The notes beneath the pieces were generated by a model. That model had not been told where the DNA came from, ran no database searches, and was given only the letters and a program-made list of their open reading frames with translations. 64,000 bases of DNA from positions 1 through 64,000 of the forward strand of contig URKA01000014.1 of assembly GCA_900548345.1 (NCBI GenBank). The letters are read 5' to 3'. Of the stretch, positions 26,856 to 34,628 are shown in pieces. Every line of letters begins with the position of its first letter. Within the stretch, counting starts at the first letter, position 1. The translations under genes were made by a program, and so were the position numbers. Source of the stretch: an uncultured Paraprevotella sp. (GTDB lineage Bacteria; Bacteroidota; Bacteroidia; Bacteroidales; Bacteroidaceae).

Positions 26856-27152
26856 TTATATCAATATTCCAGTTTTAAGGATATCAGTATAGAGTGGATT
26901 GTTTTTATCTTCAATAAGTAGGACTGGTTCTATAAGATTGCTTACTTTACGCTTTAGTTTCCACAATAACGGAGTGTCCTCAAAATAATTGTCGCTCATG
27001 TGCTCCACTATTACGGCAATGTCTATGTCGCTATCTTCCGTATGGTTGCCCTTACTATATGAACCATAAAGGTAAAGGGCCTTTAACGGAAGCCGTTCTG
27101 CGACTGCAGCTTTGTAGCGTTGTGCCAATCTTATAGCTTGCTCTTTATCCAT
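26856..27152 (-). CDS. MNT-type nucleotidyltransferase antitoxin
   Basis: A 98-residue minimal nucleotidyltransferase with YGSYSKGNHTEDSDIDIAV (residues about 29-47), the G-S plus D-x-D metal-binding signature. In HEPN/MNT pairs this protein neutralises the HEPN RNase, in characterised cases by transferring AMP to it. Its start overlaps the end of the HEPN gene by 22 bases, so the two are translationally coupled, toxin first. Confidence 0.85.
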   Translation of the reverse strand: MDKEQAIRLAQRYKAAVAERLPLKALYLYGSYSKGNHTEDSDIDIAVIVEHMSDNYFEDTPLLWKLKRKVSNLIEPVLLIEDKNNPLYTDILKTGILI

Positions 27153-27520
27153 GTTCTCAGTTCATTTGTTTGTTTAATTAGTTCTTTGCAACGGTTTGCG
27201 GTTAGACTTTTCATCAATCGCTCCTTGTATGAAGGATAGCGTGCTTCTATATTTAGCGGTTCAAGTTCATCTATGAAATCCAATTGTTCTTCCGACATCT
27301 CTTTGTCCAAACCACTTTTTTCAGCAAGTCTTGACAAGCTATGAATCTTCAATGGTGGTTCTTCTGTTACATTACTCCAATATGCTTTGAGTATTTTTTC
27401 TATTACTTGGTGGCACATGAAGCCGACATAAAGGTAACGTTTGGTTGAAAGCATGGCATTTGCAGTGTCAAAATCGTAATCTGACATTTCAATCCAATAT
27501 GTAACCTTATTATTTGTCAT
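27131..27520 (-). CDS. HEPN domain toxin
   Basis: A 129-residue all-helical HEPN protein with an N-terminal DYDFDTANAMLSTKRYLYVGFMCHQVIEKILKAY and IEARYPSYKERL (about residue 91). R-Y-P-x-Y is the usual C-terminal element of this HEPN class, also the AMP-acceptor Tyr region in HepT. HEPN toxins are RNases; no canonical R-x4-6-H is obvious here apart from the HSLSR region, so catalysis is uncertain. It has its own -7 element at 27540-27547. Confidence 0.82.
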   Translation of the reverse strand: MTNNKVTYWIEMSDYDFDTANAMLSTKRYLYVGFMCHQVIEKILKAYWSNVTEEPPLKIHSLSRLAEKSGLDKEMSEEQLDFIDELEPLNIEARYPSYKERLMKSLTANRCKELIKQTNELRTWIKSKL

Positions 27521-27539
27521 TATATATCTTAGTCAAATG

Positions 27540-27547
27540 CAAATATA
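27540..27547 (-). promoter_or_regulatory. -7 element of the HEPN/MNT operon
   Basis: TATATTTG on the minus strand, 20 bases before the HEPN ATG. Confidence 0.6.
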
Positions 27548-27614
27548 AAAAATATCTTTGAGATATCTAAACCTTTTATGCTAATTTTAAAGCTGTTGAG
27601 TCTCGCTTCCTTTC

Positions 27615-27641
27615 TACCCCCTCGAAACCGAAGGGAGGGGT
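27615..27641 (-). terminator. GC-rich hairpin behind the first Fic gene
   Basis: ACCCCCTC pairs with GGGAGGGGT (one mismatch) between the Fic gene and the HEPN promoter. The T tract is poor. Confidence 0.4.
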
Positions 27642-27715
27642 GAAACATGGGTTATATAGACTTACCAAATTGTATTTGTGGACAAATTCTGTCACAATAG
27701 AAGCAGTCATCAAGA

Positions 27716-28837
27716 CTATTGCATTTTCTTGATTTCGTTATATAAAGCCAACCCTTTTGCCGTAAGCAGGTATTTTTGTCTCGGATGATTGGGCTTGTCA
27801 GGATATAGCACCTTGAGAAAACCGGCTTCGGAAGCGGGGCTAATATAATTCCCCAAAAATGTCGGACGATGTTTCAGGCCGACTTTCTCCATCAACACTT
27901 TTAACGATAATTGTTCGTTTGACAAAGCTAATAACAAAGCGCGAACTTGTTCGGTTACTTGTACGGCAGGTTGTTCGGTACTTGTACGGTCGATTTGCTG
28001 TACTTGTTCTGCTCTCAATTCTTCCGAAGCATTAACCACCATATACCTATTCCGCAACTCATTTGTTTCCCCCAATAGAAGATTACGAAAGAACCGTTCC
28101 AAATATTCGGAATTACGCATGATGCCTTTTTGCAAGTTTTGGTAGTTGGCGCGCACCAGCGCATTACGGAAATACCACGAATGATTGGCGAACAGGTCGT
28201 TTGTTACATCAAACCCCATAGAACGTAGATAAAGAATCGTAAATACGGCAGTCGTTCGGGTATTTCCCTCGCCAAACGGATGGATTTGCCATAATCCCGA
28301 TACGAATTTGGCGATGTGGCTCACTAATCCATTTCTGTCCACTTTTGAATAGTCGAACTGACGTTCTTGTTCCAAGTCGTATTCAATCGCTTTGCGAAGA
28401 TCGGGTGCGGAAACATACAGCACCGTATCACCACGTAGCACCCATTCCTTTTTGGTGATGTTGTAATCGCGGATTTGTCCCGCAAATTTGAAGATGCCAT
28501 CGAAAATCCGACGATGAATCGATGTCAGTCCGACAAGTGTAAAAGCAAAAGTTTTCTCGGTAAGAAGTCGGCGGATGTTGGTCGATGCCATATCCGCTTC
28601 GTGTATTTCCGCATCTTCGGGCGTATGCGCCTCTTTCAATTGATAATAGCTACGAATAAGCTGTTCGGCTTCGTCAATTGTAATCTCGCCCTCGATATCT
28701 TTACGTGCCGTCTCAATCAAGTAGTCAGAAGGCTTCAAGCCATCCACGGCCTGCAACCCTATTGCGGTCTGCCATGCGTAACCCTTCTCCCGCTTCTGCG
28801 GCTCGCCTTGGCGTATGTATTCGTCGAAGTTAGTCAT
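27716..28837 (-). CDS. Fic family protein with variant active-site motif
   Basis: Fic proteins transfer AMP (or other phosphate-containing groups) to target hydroxyls. The 373-residue protein has a Fic core with the active loop HPFGEGNTRTTA near residue 185; canonical loops read HPFxx-GNGRxxR, so the second Gly is Thr and the last Arg is Ala. I find no clear S/T-xxx-E-G/N inhibitory helix. A winged-helix-like C-terminal region follows (about residue 290 on: LLLALSNEQLSLKVLMEKVG). It could be a toxin or a regulator. A 16-codon ORF overlaps its start. Confidence 0.85.
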   Translation of the reverse strand: MTNFDEYIRQGEPQKREKGYAWQTAIGLQAVDGLKPSDYLIETARKDIEGEITIDEAEQLIRSYYQLKEAHTPEDAEIHEADMASTNIRRLLTEKTFAFTLVGLTSIHRRIFDGIFKFAGQIRDYNITKKEWVLRGDTVLYVSAPDLRKAIEYDLEQERQFDYSKVDRNGLVSHIAKFVSGLWQIHPFGEGNTRTTAVFTILYLRSMGFDVTNDLFANHSWYFRNALVRANYQNLQKGIMRNSEYLERFFRNLLLGETNELRNRYMVVNASEELRAEQVQQIDRTSTEQPAVQVTEQVRALLLALSNEQLSLKVLMEKVGLKHRPTFLGNYISPASEAGFLKVLYPDKPNHPRQKYLLTAKGLALYNEIKKMQ

Positions 28838-28884
28838 ATATCCAGACTGTATTTGGAGCCTTTGAGGATTTCGTATAATTTCAT
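28834..28884 (-). CDS. possible 16-aa leader peptide overlapping the Fic start
   Basis: An ATG at 28884 opens MKLYEILKGSKYSLDI, whose TGA overlaps the Fic ATG as ATGA. The coupling-type overlap is the only evidence; it may be a truncated upstream gene or chance. Confidence 0.25.
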   Translation of the reverse strand: MKLYEILKGSKYSLDI

Positions 28885-28973
28885 ATGTTTGGGCTTATTT
28901 TCTGATGATTAAATCTTTCAGATCCAAGATATTCGATTGTGTGGCGGTCGCGTCATTAGCGGACCGTTCTTGC

Positions 28974-29858
28974 TCAGAAACCCAATTGGACAGGCATGGT
29001 GAACCTTTCCCACATCTCATGGTAAACTGTTCCGGAAGGAATATTTTTAAAGGTCAGTTTGATGGTGTTTGCATCCAGCCATTCGATGTAACAGGGAGTG
29101 CCATTTTCCTTCGTGGTGTCCTTGCCGTAATATTCGGTGTAGCGGATGGTGCCCGATGTGATGTACATGTGGTCGTCCCGGCATGTTTGTCCTTGGGGAG
29201 GAACTACAACGGACGCTTCTTTGCCGTAGATTTTAAGCGAATAGTGTTTGGGGGCCTTGTAGGTCGGTACTACGCATTCATCCTGCGGCCTGGCATTCTT
29301 GTGTGGGCATCTGCCTGTGCCGACGAGTTTCCATGCTCCGAACAGCGGGTTCTTCCTGCTCTTCTTTGAGTCCATGACTTCCTTTAAGAGCCGGGCTGTG
29401 GGCGTCTGTAGTTCCGCGGTCCACTTTTCGGTGACGAACGTACCTTTAGGGAAGAGCTTGTAGTGGGAAAGGTTCTGAAACCATTTCAGCTTGAATCCCT
29501 TCTTCCCGGTGTCGAATAGCTGTATCGGTGACGTCGATCCGGAGATGTGGGTGGTGTATTCCTCCTTATGCAATATGAAGGCTGTCTGCCCGTCTTCTCC
29601 TCTTTGCATCTCGCCGTTCAGGAAAGCCAGGCCGTACAGGTTGCGGCTTTTGTCCACGAACTTGTATTGTTCGAAAGGAGAGGGGATATATACCCCGTCT
29701 TCGCCGCACAGCTGTGTCATGGTGTAGATGCCCGGTGAAGGCTTCCGGTAAGTCTTTCCTATGGTTTGTGCCTGCAATGGTGTAGGGATGGCGTACAAGG
29801 TCAGGAGCAACCCGCAGAGCAGGGTCCTTTTCCATCTGTTGCTGAAGAGTGTTTTCAT
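28974..29858 (-). CDS. secreted protein of unknown function, DUF4488-like
   Basis: This 294-residue protein has a signal peptide (about residues 1-31, ending LQAQ). The mature chain is beta-rich, with two similar-looking halves: GIYTMTQLCGEDG ... YKFVDKSRNLYGLAFLNG and NPLFGAWKLVGTG ... YSLKIYGKEASVV, both ending with a Trp/Phe-rich strand. This suggests a lipocalin-like duplicated fold of the DUF4488 kind. The family call is recall only. It is monocistronic, with a -7 element at 29891-29898. Confidence 0.6.
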   Translation of the reverse strand: MKTLFSNRWKRTLLCGLLLTLYAIPTPLQAQTIGKTYRKPSPGIYTMTQLCGEDGVYIPSPFEQYKFVDKSRNLYGLAFLNGEMQRGEDGQTAFILHKEEYTTHISGSTSPIQLFDTGKKGFKLKWFQNLSHYKLFPKGTFVTEKWTAELQTPTARLLKEVMDSKKSRKNPLFGAWKLVGTGRCPHKNARPQDECVVPTYKAPKHYSLKIYGKEASVVVPPQGQTCRDDHMYITSGTIRYTEYYGKDTTKENGTPCYIEWLDANTIKLTFKNIPSGTVYHEMWERFTMPVQLGF

Positions 29859-29890
29859 GGCTTTTGAGGTTAATTACGAATGGTTTCGTA

Positions 29891-29898
29891 CAAATATA
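29891..29898 (-). promoter_or_regulatory. -7 element of the DUF4488-like gene
   Basis: TATATTTG on the minus strand, 33 bases before the ATG. Confidence 0.55.
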
Positions 29899-29961
29899 GG
29901 ACATTCACCCGCCATTTGCAAGTTTTCTTCTGATTTTCTTACTGTGGCCAGTCTCTCACAG

Positions 29962-31236
29962 TCAACTTAACAGCCACCTCCATACAGGTATGATTTCAAT
30001 CGTGCCATTCTCGTCTTCCACCTTGTCATACTCGTCATTGGTCAGTATCAGCCGGTGGCGGCATGGGAGTACATTCGGTAATTTCTTCAGCGCATTGACT
30101 TTACGTTCGAAAGTTTCCTGCGACTGTGTCATGCTATACGAGACCTGGATGGCAAGTTCGTCATCAGGCACATAGAAATCCACCTCAACCTTTTCATTGT
30201 AGAAGAACACACGCTCGTTGGCTGAATCATGTCCATATTTCCTGAACAAGGCAAGTGCAACGACATTCTCAAGCAATATGGTTTCACCACCCAGAAGAAA
30301 GAGGTTCAGCACCCCGTTGTCGATAAAATAGTATTTGCAGAACGTCTCTTTCTCTGCAAAAGGGGCGGAAACATTCCTTAAACGTAATATCAGCCATGCC
30401 GACTCGCTATATTCTATGTACTTGCTTACAGTGGGCATGGTTATCTTTCCGCTGACAGATGAAAGGATGTGGGCCAGACGATTGTAGGATACCGGCTGAC
30501 ATACACTTTCTGCCAGTTTCTTTAGCAACAGGCGTAATAGAAGGGGGCTGGCTATCTTATTGCGGCTTGAAATATCTCCCAGATAAATCTTCTGGAAAGT
30601 ACTGCTCAGATAGTTGCGTTTGACAGCAAGGTTCACAGATTCCGGAAGCCCTCCCCAACATAGATATTCGTGCCATGCGCGCAGCACGGCAGCCCGTGAT
30701 TCCGTGGCCAAAAGGGAAATATCATCGTATGATATTCTCTCCACATCAAGAAACTCCTTGAAATTATAAGGATATACTTCCATGGAGAGATAACGGCCCC
30801 CTAGCGTGGTCATTACCTCAGACGACAGCATCTTGGCATTGCTACCTGTAATCCATACGGAATACTTGGCGTCAGCCAAACGTCGTGCAAACTTTTCCCA
30901 CCCATTGACATTCTGTATCTCATCTAAAAAAAGCATCGGCCGTTTTCCATACATCTCGGTATGTGCTTCCAGTATAAGAGAGAAGTCCGACACTTCGAAT
31001 TGGGTCAGGCGGTCGTCTTCGAAATTGAGATAGAGCATTTCGCTCCAGTCTTGTCCTGTAGCCAACATCTGTTGCATCTTCTGGTATAACAAGAAGGATT
31101 TTCCTGCACGGCGGACACCCACAAATACGTGGCAGGGAAAATCGTCCGCAGGCAATGCACGGGGCATCACCTTGTAGTTTTCCACATCTTTCTGGTTAGA
31201 TGCCAAAACCTGTTTTATTGTATCTTTAGTAACCAT
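29962..31236 (-). CDS. AAA ATPase with DUF4143 domain (first of two)
   Basis: A 424-residue P-loop ATPase with Walker A GVRRAGKSF (about residue 40), Walker B MLFLDEIQN (about 101) and sensor WITGSNAKML. The C-terminal DUF4143 part ends in a PD-(D/E)xK-like strand set (FYNEKVEVDFYVPDDELAIQVSYS), the usual layout of this abundant, poorly understood family. The D-F-Y ... Q-V positions could be remnants or variants of a nuclease core. It stands alone; short direct repeats 33 bp apart flank its -7 element (31276-31283). Confidence 0.88.
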   Translation of the reverse strand: MVTKDTIKQVLASNQKDVENYKVMPRALPADDFPCHVFVGVRRAGKSFLLYQKMQQMLATGQDWSEMLYLNFEDDRLTQFEVSDFSLILEAHTEMYGKRPMLFLDEIQNVNGWEKFARRLADAKYSVWITGSNAKMLSSEVMTTLGGRYLSMEVYPYNFKEFLDVERISYDDISLLATESRAAVLRAWHEYLCWGGLPESVNLAVKRNYLSSTFQKIYLGDISSRNKIASPLLLRLLLKKLAESVCQPVSYNRLAHILSSVSGKITMPTVSKYIEYSESAWLILRLRNVSAPFAEKETFCKYYFIDNGVLNLFLLGGETILLENVVALALFRKYGHDSANERVFFYNEKVEVDFYVPDDELAIQVSYSMTQSQETFERKVNALKKLPNVLPCRHRLILTNDEYDKVEDENGTIEIIPVWRWLLS

Positions 31237-31258
31237 ATTGCCAACTTTTCAAATTGCC

Positions 31259-31303
31259 ATTTTGAATTATTGGTGCAAAGTTATAAATATGATTTTGAAT
31301 TAT
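31259..31303. repeat. direct repeats 33 bp apart across the ATPase promoter
   Basis: ATTTTGAATTAT occurs at 31259-31270 and 31292-31303. The pair brackets the minus-strand -7 element TAACTTTG at 31276-31283, so it may be an operator. Confidence 0.6.
31276..31283 (-). promoter_or_regulatory. -7 element of the first DUF4143 ATPase gene
   Basis: TAACTTTG on the minus strand, 39 bases before the ATG. Confidence 0.5.
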
Positions 31304-31327
31304 CGCTATTTCCTTTGTTAAAAACGG

Positions 31328-31358
31328 AAGAAGCGCTCCCGCAACGGGAACGCTTCTT
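31328..31358 (-). terminator. terminator of the surface protein/small peptide operon
   Basis: AAGAAGCG-TCCCG pairs with CGGGA-CGCTTCTT, and on the minus strand CCGTTTTT follows. Confidence 0.8.
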
Positions 31359-31412
31359 CTTGATAATGTATGCTGGAATCGGATTGTCTGGTCCGTTCCA
31401 AAAGGACTCCGA

Positions 31413-31595
31413 TTAATCCATTTCCCAAATGTCGTCACCTTCTTCTCCCTCTCCGGTATCCGGTGTCGGGGTTTCTCCGAATCCACTACCAGGTTTACCG
31501 AATTCTCCATTAAATTGGGAACCTGCAAGGAGAGAACTCTTCACTTTTATGTCCATCACCTCACACATAGGGGTGATATATTTTTTCTTCTTCAT
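31413..31595 (-). CDS. small acidic, Gly/Pro-rich peptide gene (60 aa)
   Basis: The 60-residue product begins MKKKKYITPMCEVMDIKVKSSLLAGS, a pattern shared by many small unannotated Bacteroidales proteins, then has a Gly/Pro/Glu/Asp-rich tail (GFGETPTPDTGEGEEGDD). The ATG lies 12 bases after the stop of the preceding surface protein frame, and both precede a good terminator, so they are one operon. There is no clear signal peptidase site. Function unknown; a short exported peptide or cargo of a surface system is speculation. Confidence 0.65.
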   Translation of the reverse strand: MKKKKYITPMCEVMDIKVKSSLLAGSQFNGEFGKPGSGFGETPTPDTGEGEEGDDIWEMD

Positions 31596-31607
31596 ATCGT
31601 TAAGTTG

Positions 31608-33973
31608 TTATTTTACTACCACCTTGTTCTTATTCACAATATACATGCCTGCATTTACGGGCAATGAAGTCTGACCTGCCTCTACGCGTACAGCTTTTAC
31701 GAGTGCGCCGCCGGTTGTGTATACCTTCACATCACAAGCCTTTTCTGCACTGATTTCGATGGAACCGTTGCTGCCGGATACCTTGAACTCGCTGTTCTCG
31801 TTGCGGTTTGTATTGACGTTCTTGATATGTGTCACTTCATTGCCTTCTTCATCCATGAAGCCTACACGGAAAGCAGAGATTTCGTTCGGTCTTGTCAAAT
31901 CTGTTTGGAAAACGACAAAGCTTCTGAATTGATGCATACGTCCTTTATCTTTGTTCATCTCTACCAGTTGGCCGTTGTTGAATCCGAGAATATACCTGCA
32001 CCCACTCCCGGTTCGTAAGCGGCTGCTGTTTCAGCCAAATCATCCGTTGTCTGGTTGGCTTTGTAATTGCCACGGAAGCGTTTCTTCGTGTCGTTAACGT
32101 CGTTGGTAGCCGCCAAGCCCAAAGTCGCACCTTCTGTAGACTTGAACTCTAAGTTGGTAAGTCCGTCAAATATATTACCGGGTACGCAGTCTTTGGTAAA
32201 GGCCAGAACGGCGGGCTCGTTGGCATTAATGTTACTCTTGTAGCCAAACCATATAGTCTGTGTGCTTTGGTTAATTTCTCTCAGGCTGTAGTAGTATACT
32301 TCATTGCCATTTGTCAGTTTGTTGTTGATTTGTGCTTTCACGTCCTCGGTAAAGGCAAACGGCATACATACGGTTGCCACGTCGGTTTTGAGGTTACGTG
32401 CATACTTTAAATTCTCAACCTTGAAGTCGGTCGGAATATAGAACTCTGCCGTATTTACCATCTTCTCTCCAACTTGCTTCAATCCGTCAACAATCACTGC
32501 GTTTTTGCAAACGCCATTGGCTACAACGTTTTCAGTCTCGATGGCAGGAACATTGTTGTCCTCTACATAGATGAATGCATTTTCTGTAGGATAATTAACC
32601 AAGTTGTTGCCATCTATGATCTGGCTTGCGTTGTCGATGTTTACGTAGAATAATTGCTTTGTCTTATTGGCTGCGGATGCATAGCTTGCCTTGTAAAGTT
32701 TGTTGTTGTCGTTTACCTGGCCAACTTTTAGATTTGTCAAATCGTATCCGAAAATATCGCGTTTCTGATAAACTGCATCTTTGATGTCTGCACCTGCGTT
32801 AGTATATTCACTCTCGGAATAAACACGATAGCCTTCAGCTGTCTTGACAATACAGTTGTCTACAGTTCCACTGTTTGTCTTGGCGATTTTGCCGTCTACA
32901 GCCACCCAGTTATAAATAGCACCGTTATTGGCATTAAACAGCGGATTGTTGCCGGTATCGGTTCCGCTTACCGTATGGTAGTTGCCTTCTATGGTATAGC
33001 CTGCAGGCCATGTCTGAGTTTTAAGTGTGTGAGTTGAAGGAACCATTATATCGCCGGTTATGTTCAACGTTGTGATTGAAGCGAAATCGCCTAACTCTGT
33101 TTGCTTTTGGGCTAATTCAGCCTTAGCATCTTCAAGTATCTTTTTCTTATTCTTGTAGTCAGTTGTTTCAATAGAATTTCCATTTGCATCTGTTTGTGGG
33201 ACTTCTTCTGTAGCGGTATAATCATCATTATTATTATAAAGAGACTCTGATCTATTGACACACATTAGCAATAAATCCGGAGTAAACATCGCCCAACGTG
33301 ATTCATCGCTAACTCCAGAAAGACTAACAGGGGTATCAAATATAATATTATTGCTGGTATTCTTTTGACCATAAACAATGATTATTTTGTCGGGAAAAAC
33401 CTGTTTTTCGCCATCCCAAAAAGCAAGTGGTTTTGCTTTATTCATAGTTTCATCAGGTATATTCTCCCCGGCATTTTCGAGTTCCAACTTTATTGTATAA
33501 ACATCATTTGCGTTGAGTGTTTTCCATTCTGTAATCTTTTTGCTGCTATTAACATCCTGAGGGATATTATTAGATACGGAAGGGATGGTTATGTAAAGTA
33601 TATAAGCCTTTTTTGTAGCCCAACCACTACTTGTCGTAGTAGTTGCTAAAGCGTAAGAAATCTGTGTAGTTGAAGTTATTTGTCCATCTATCGTTTTATA
33701 ATATGAAAGCAAGGCATTATGAACGTCAGATGTCTTTTTTATAGTAGTAACGTATTGAGTAGTTGCGTTGAGGTTATCTTGGTATGTGATGACTCTTTGT
33801 TCCAACTGAGCAATTTCCGTTTTCAAATTTGCCGCATTGTTAATGCCGTTAATTGCGGCTGATAATTCGTCGAAAGAAGCGATGTCTTTAGTAGTGGGTG
33901 CATCAGTTTGAGCCCATGCGCTTCCTCCGCACAAGAGCAGAGCAAGCCCTAAGAATAAGTACTTTTTCTTCAT
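31608..33973 (-). pseudogene. large secreted surface protein with a frameshift near its C-terminus
   Basis: A signal peptide (MKKKYLFLGLALLLCGGSAWAQ) starts a 670-codon frame, with a coiled-coil region (residues about 35-80) and beta-rich repeats, that stops at 31961 after ...YEPGVGAGIFSDS. Removing two bases at the GAGA of 31986-31989 (TCTC on the coding strand) gives ...GIFGFNNGQLVEM and joins without a break to the next frame (31608-31958), which ends in the typical tail VNAGMYIVNKNKVVVK. One gene is therefore split by a 2-bp insertion. It may be a mutation, a phase-variable state or a sequencing error. Function unknown. Confidence 0.8.
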
Positions 33974-34060
33974 TTTTTCAGTTATTAGTAGTTATAATTA
34001 AATCCTATACCTAACGGATGAAGTGGACACAATCCACCCAACCTTGTTTGAAAACAGCGG

Positions 34061-34068
34061 CAAAGATA
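34061..34068 (-). promoter_or_regulatory. -7 element of the surface protein operon
   Basis: TATCTTTG on the minus strand, giving a leader of about 80 bases before the ATG at 33973. Confidence 0.55.
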
Positions 34069-34572
34069 TATAATATATGAATAAGTCACAAACAATTAAG
34101 TCTTTTTGTCTAAAAAAACATAAGATGCGAGTGCTTTTTATGCATATTTACAATATTACTGCAAAAAATACACAAAATGGCCTGCGGCGCAAATCTTTTT
34201 AAGGGGCATTATTGAATGTTTTCAAGGGGGGATAACTACTATGGTTTTAGGGAGCATCTTACGCCGGATTGACACAGCCCCTGATTGAATACTGAATGAT
34301 TTTGCGAAGATATAGCTGTTCAATCTGTGTTTCAAGTTTCTCGATTGATTATATTACAGATTATTTGGCTATTCCAAACATTTTTACTATCTTTGCACCA
34401 TTAGAACCAGTCAAGCCTCTTCACAATGCTCAAATCCGCGGGTCGTTTTTTTATCCTCAAATTCACACGGTTTTTCTGAGATCAAGTTATCATATCCAAC
34501 GAAAATACTATGAGCTATTATGGTCTTTTCCCATTGAAAGAAATCGCTTATACTCGGTTTTTTGTAAAAATC

Positions 34573-34586
34573 GCGATTATAATCGC
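34573..34586. promoter_or_regulatory. 14-bp perfect palindrome, probable Fic operator
   Basis: GCGATTATAATCGC is a perfect palindrome just upstream of the TACCTTTG -7 element. A related half-site (AATCGTGA) follows at about 34613. Confidence 0.6.
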
Positions 34587-34595
34587 AAAAATTTG

Positions 34596-34603
34596 TACCT
34601 TTG
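34596..34603 (+). promoter_or_regulatory. -7 element of the second Fic gene
   Basis: TACCTTTG, 25 bases before the chosen ATG at 34629. Confidence 0.6.
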
Positions 34604-34628
34604 TATTCTCTTAATCGTGATTTTTTGT

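Larger units (their letters stand above)
34069..34628. other. intergenic region between the surface protein and the second Fic gene
   Basis: It holds TATCTTTG at 34388-34395 (a possible outer promoter), a 34-codon hydrophobic ORF at 34510-34614 (MSYYGLFPLKEI...IAIIIAKIC) of doubtful reality, and the Fic operator/promoter. I see nothing supportable in 34069-34380. Confidence 0.45.

Noticed and set aside
31413..31595. Double-glycine bacteriocin precursor
   Set aside because: The LLAGS segment is not a GG site and no C39 peptidase transporter is nearby; kept as an unknown small peptide.
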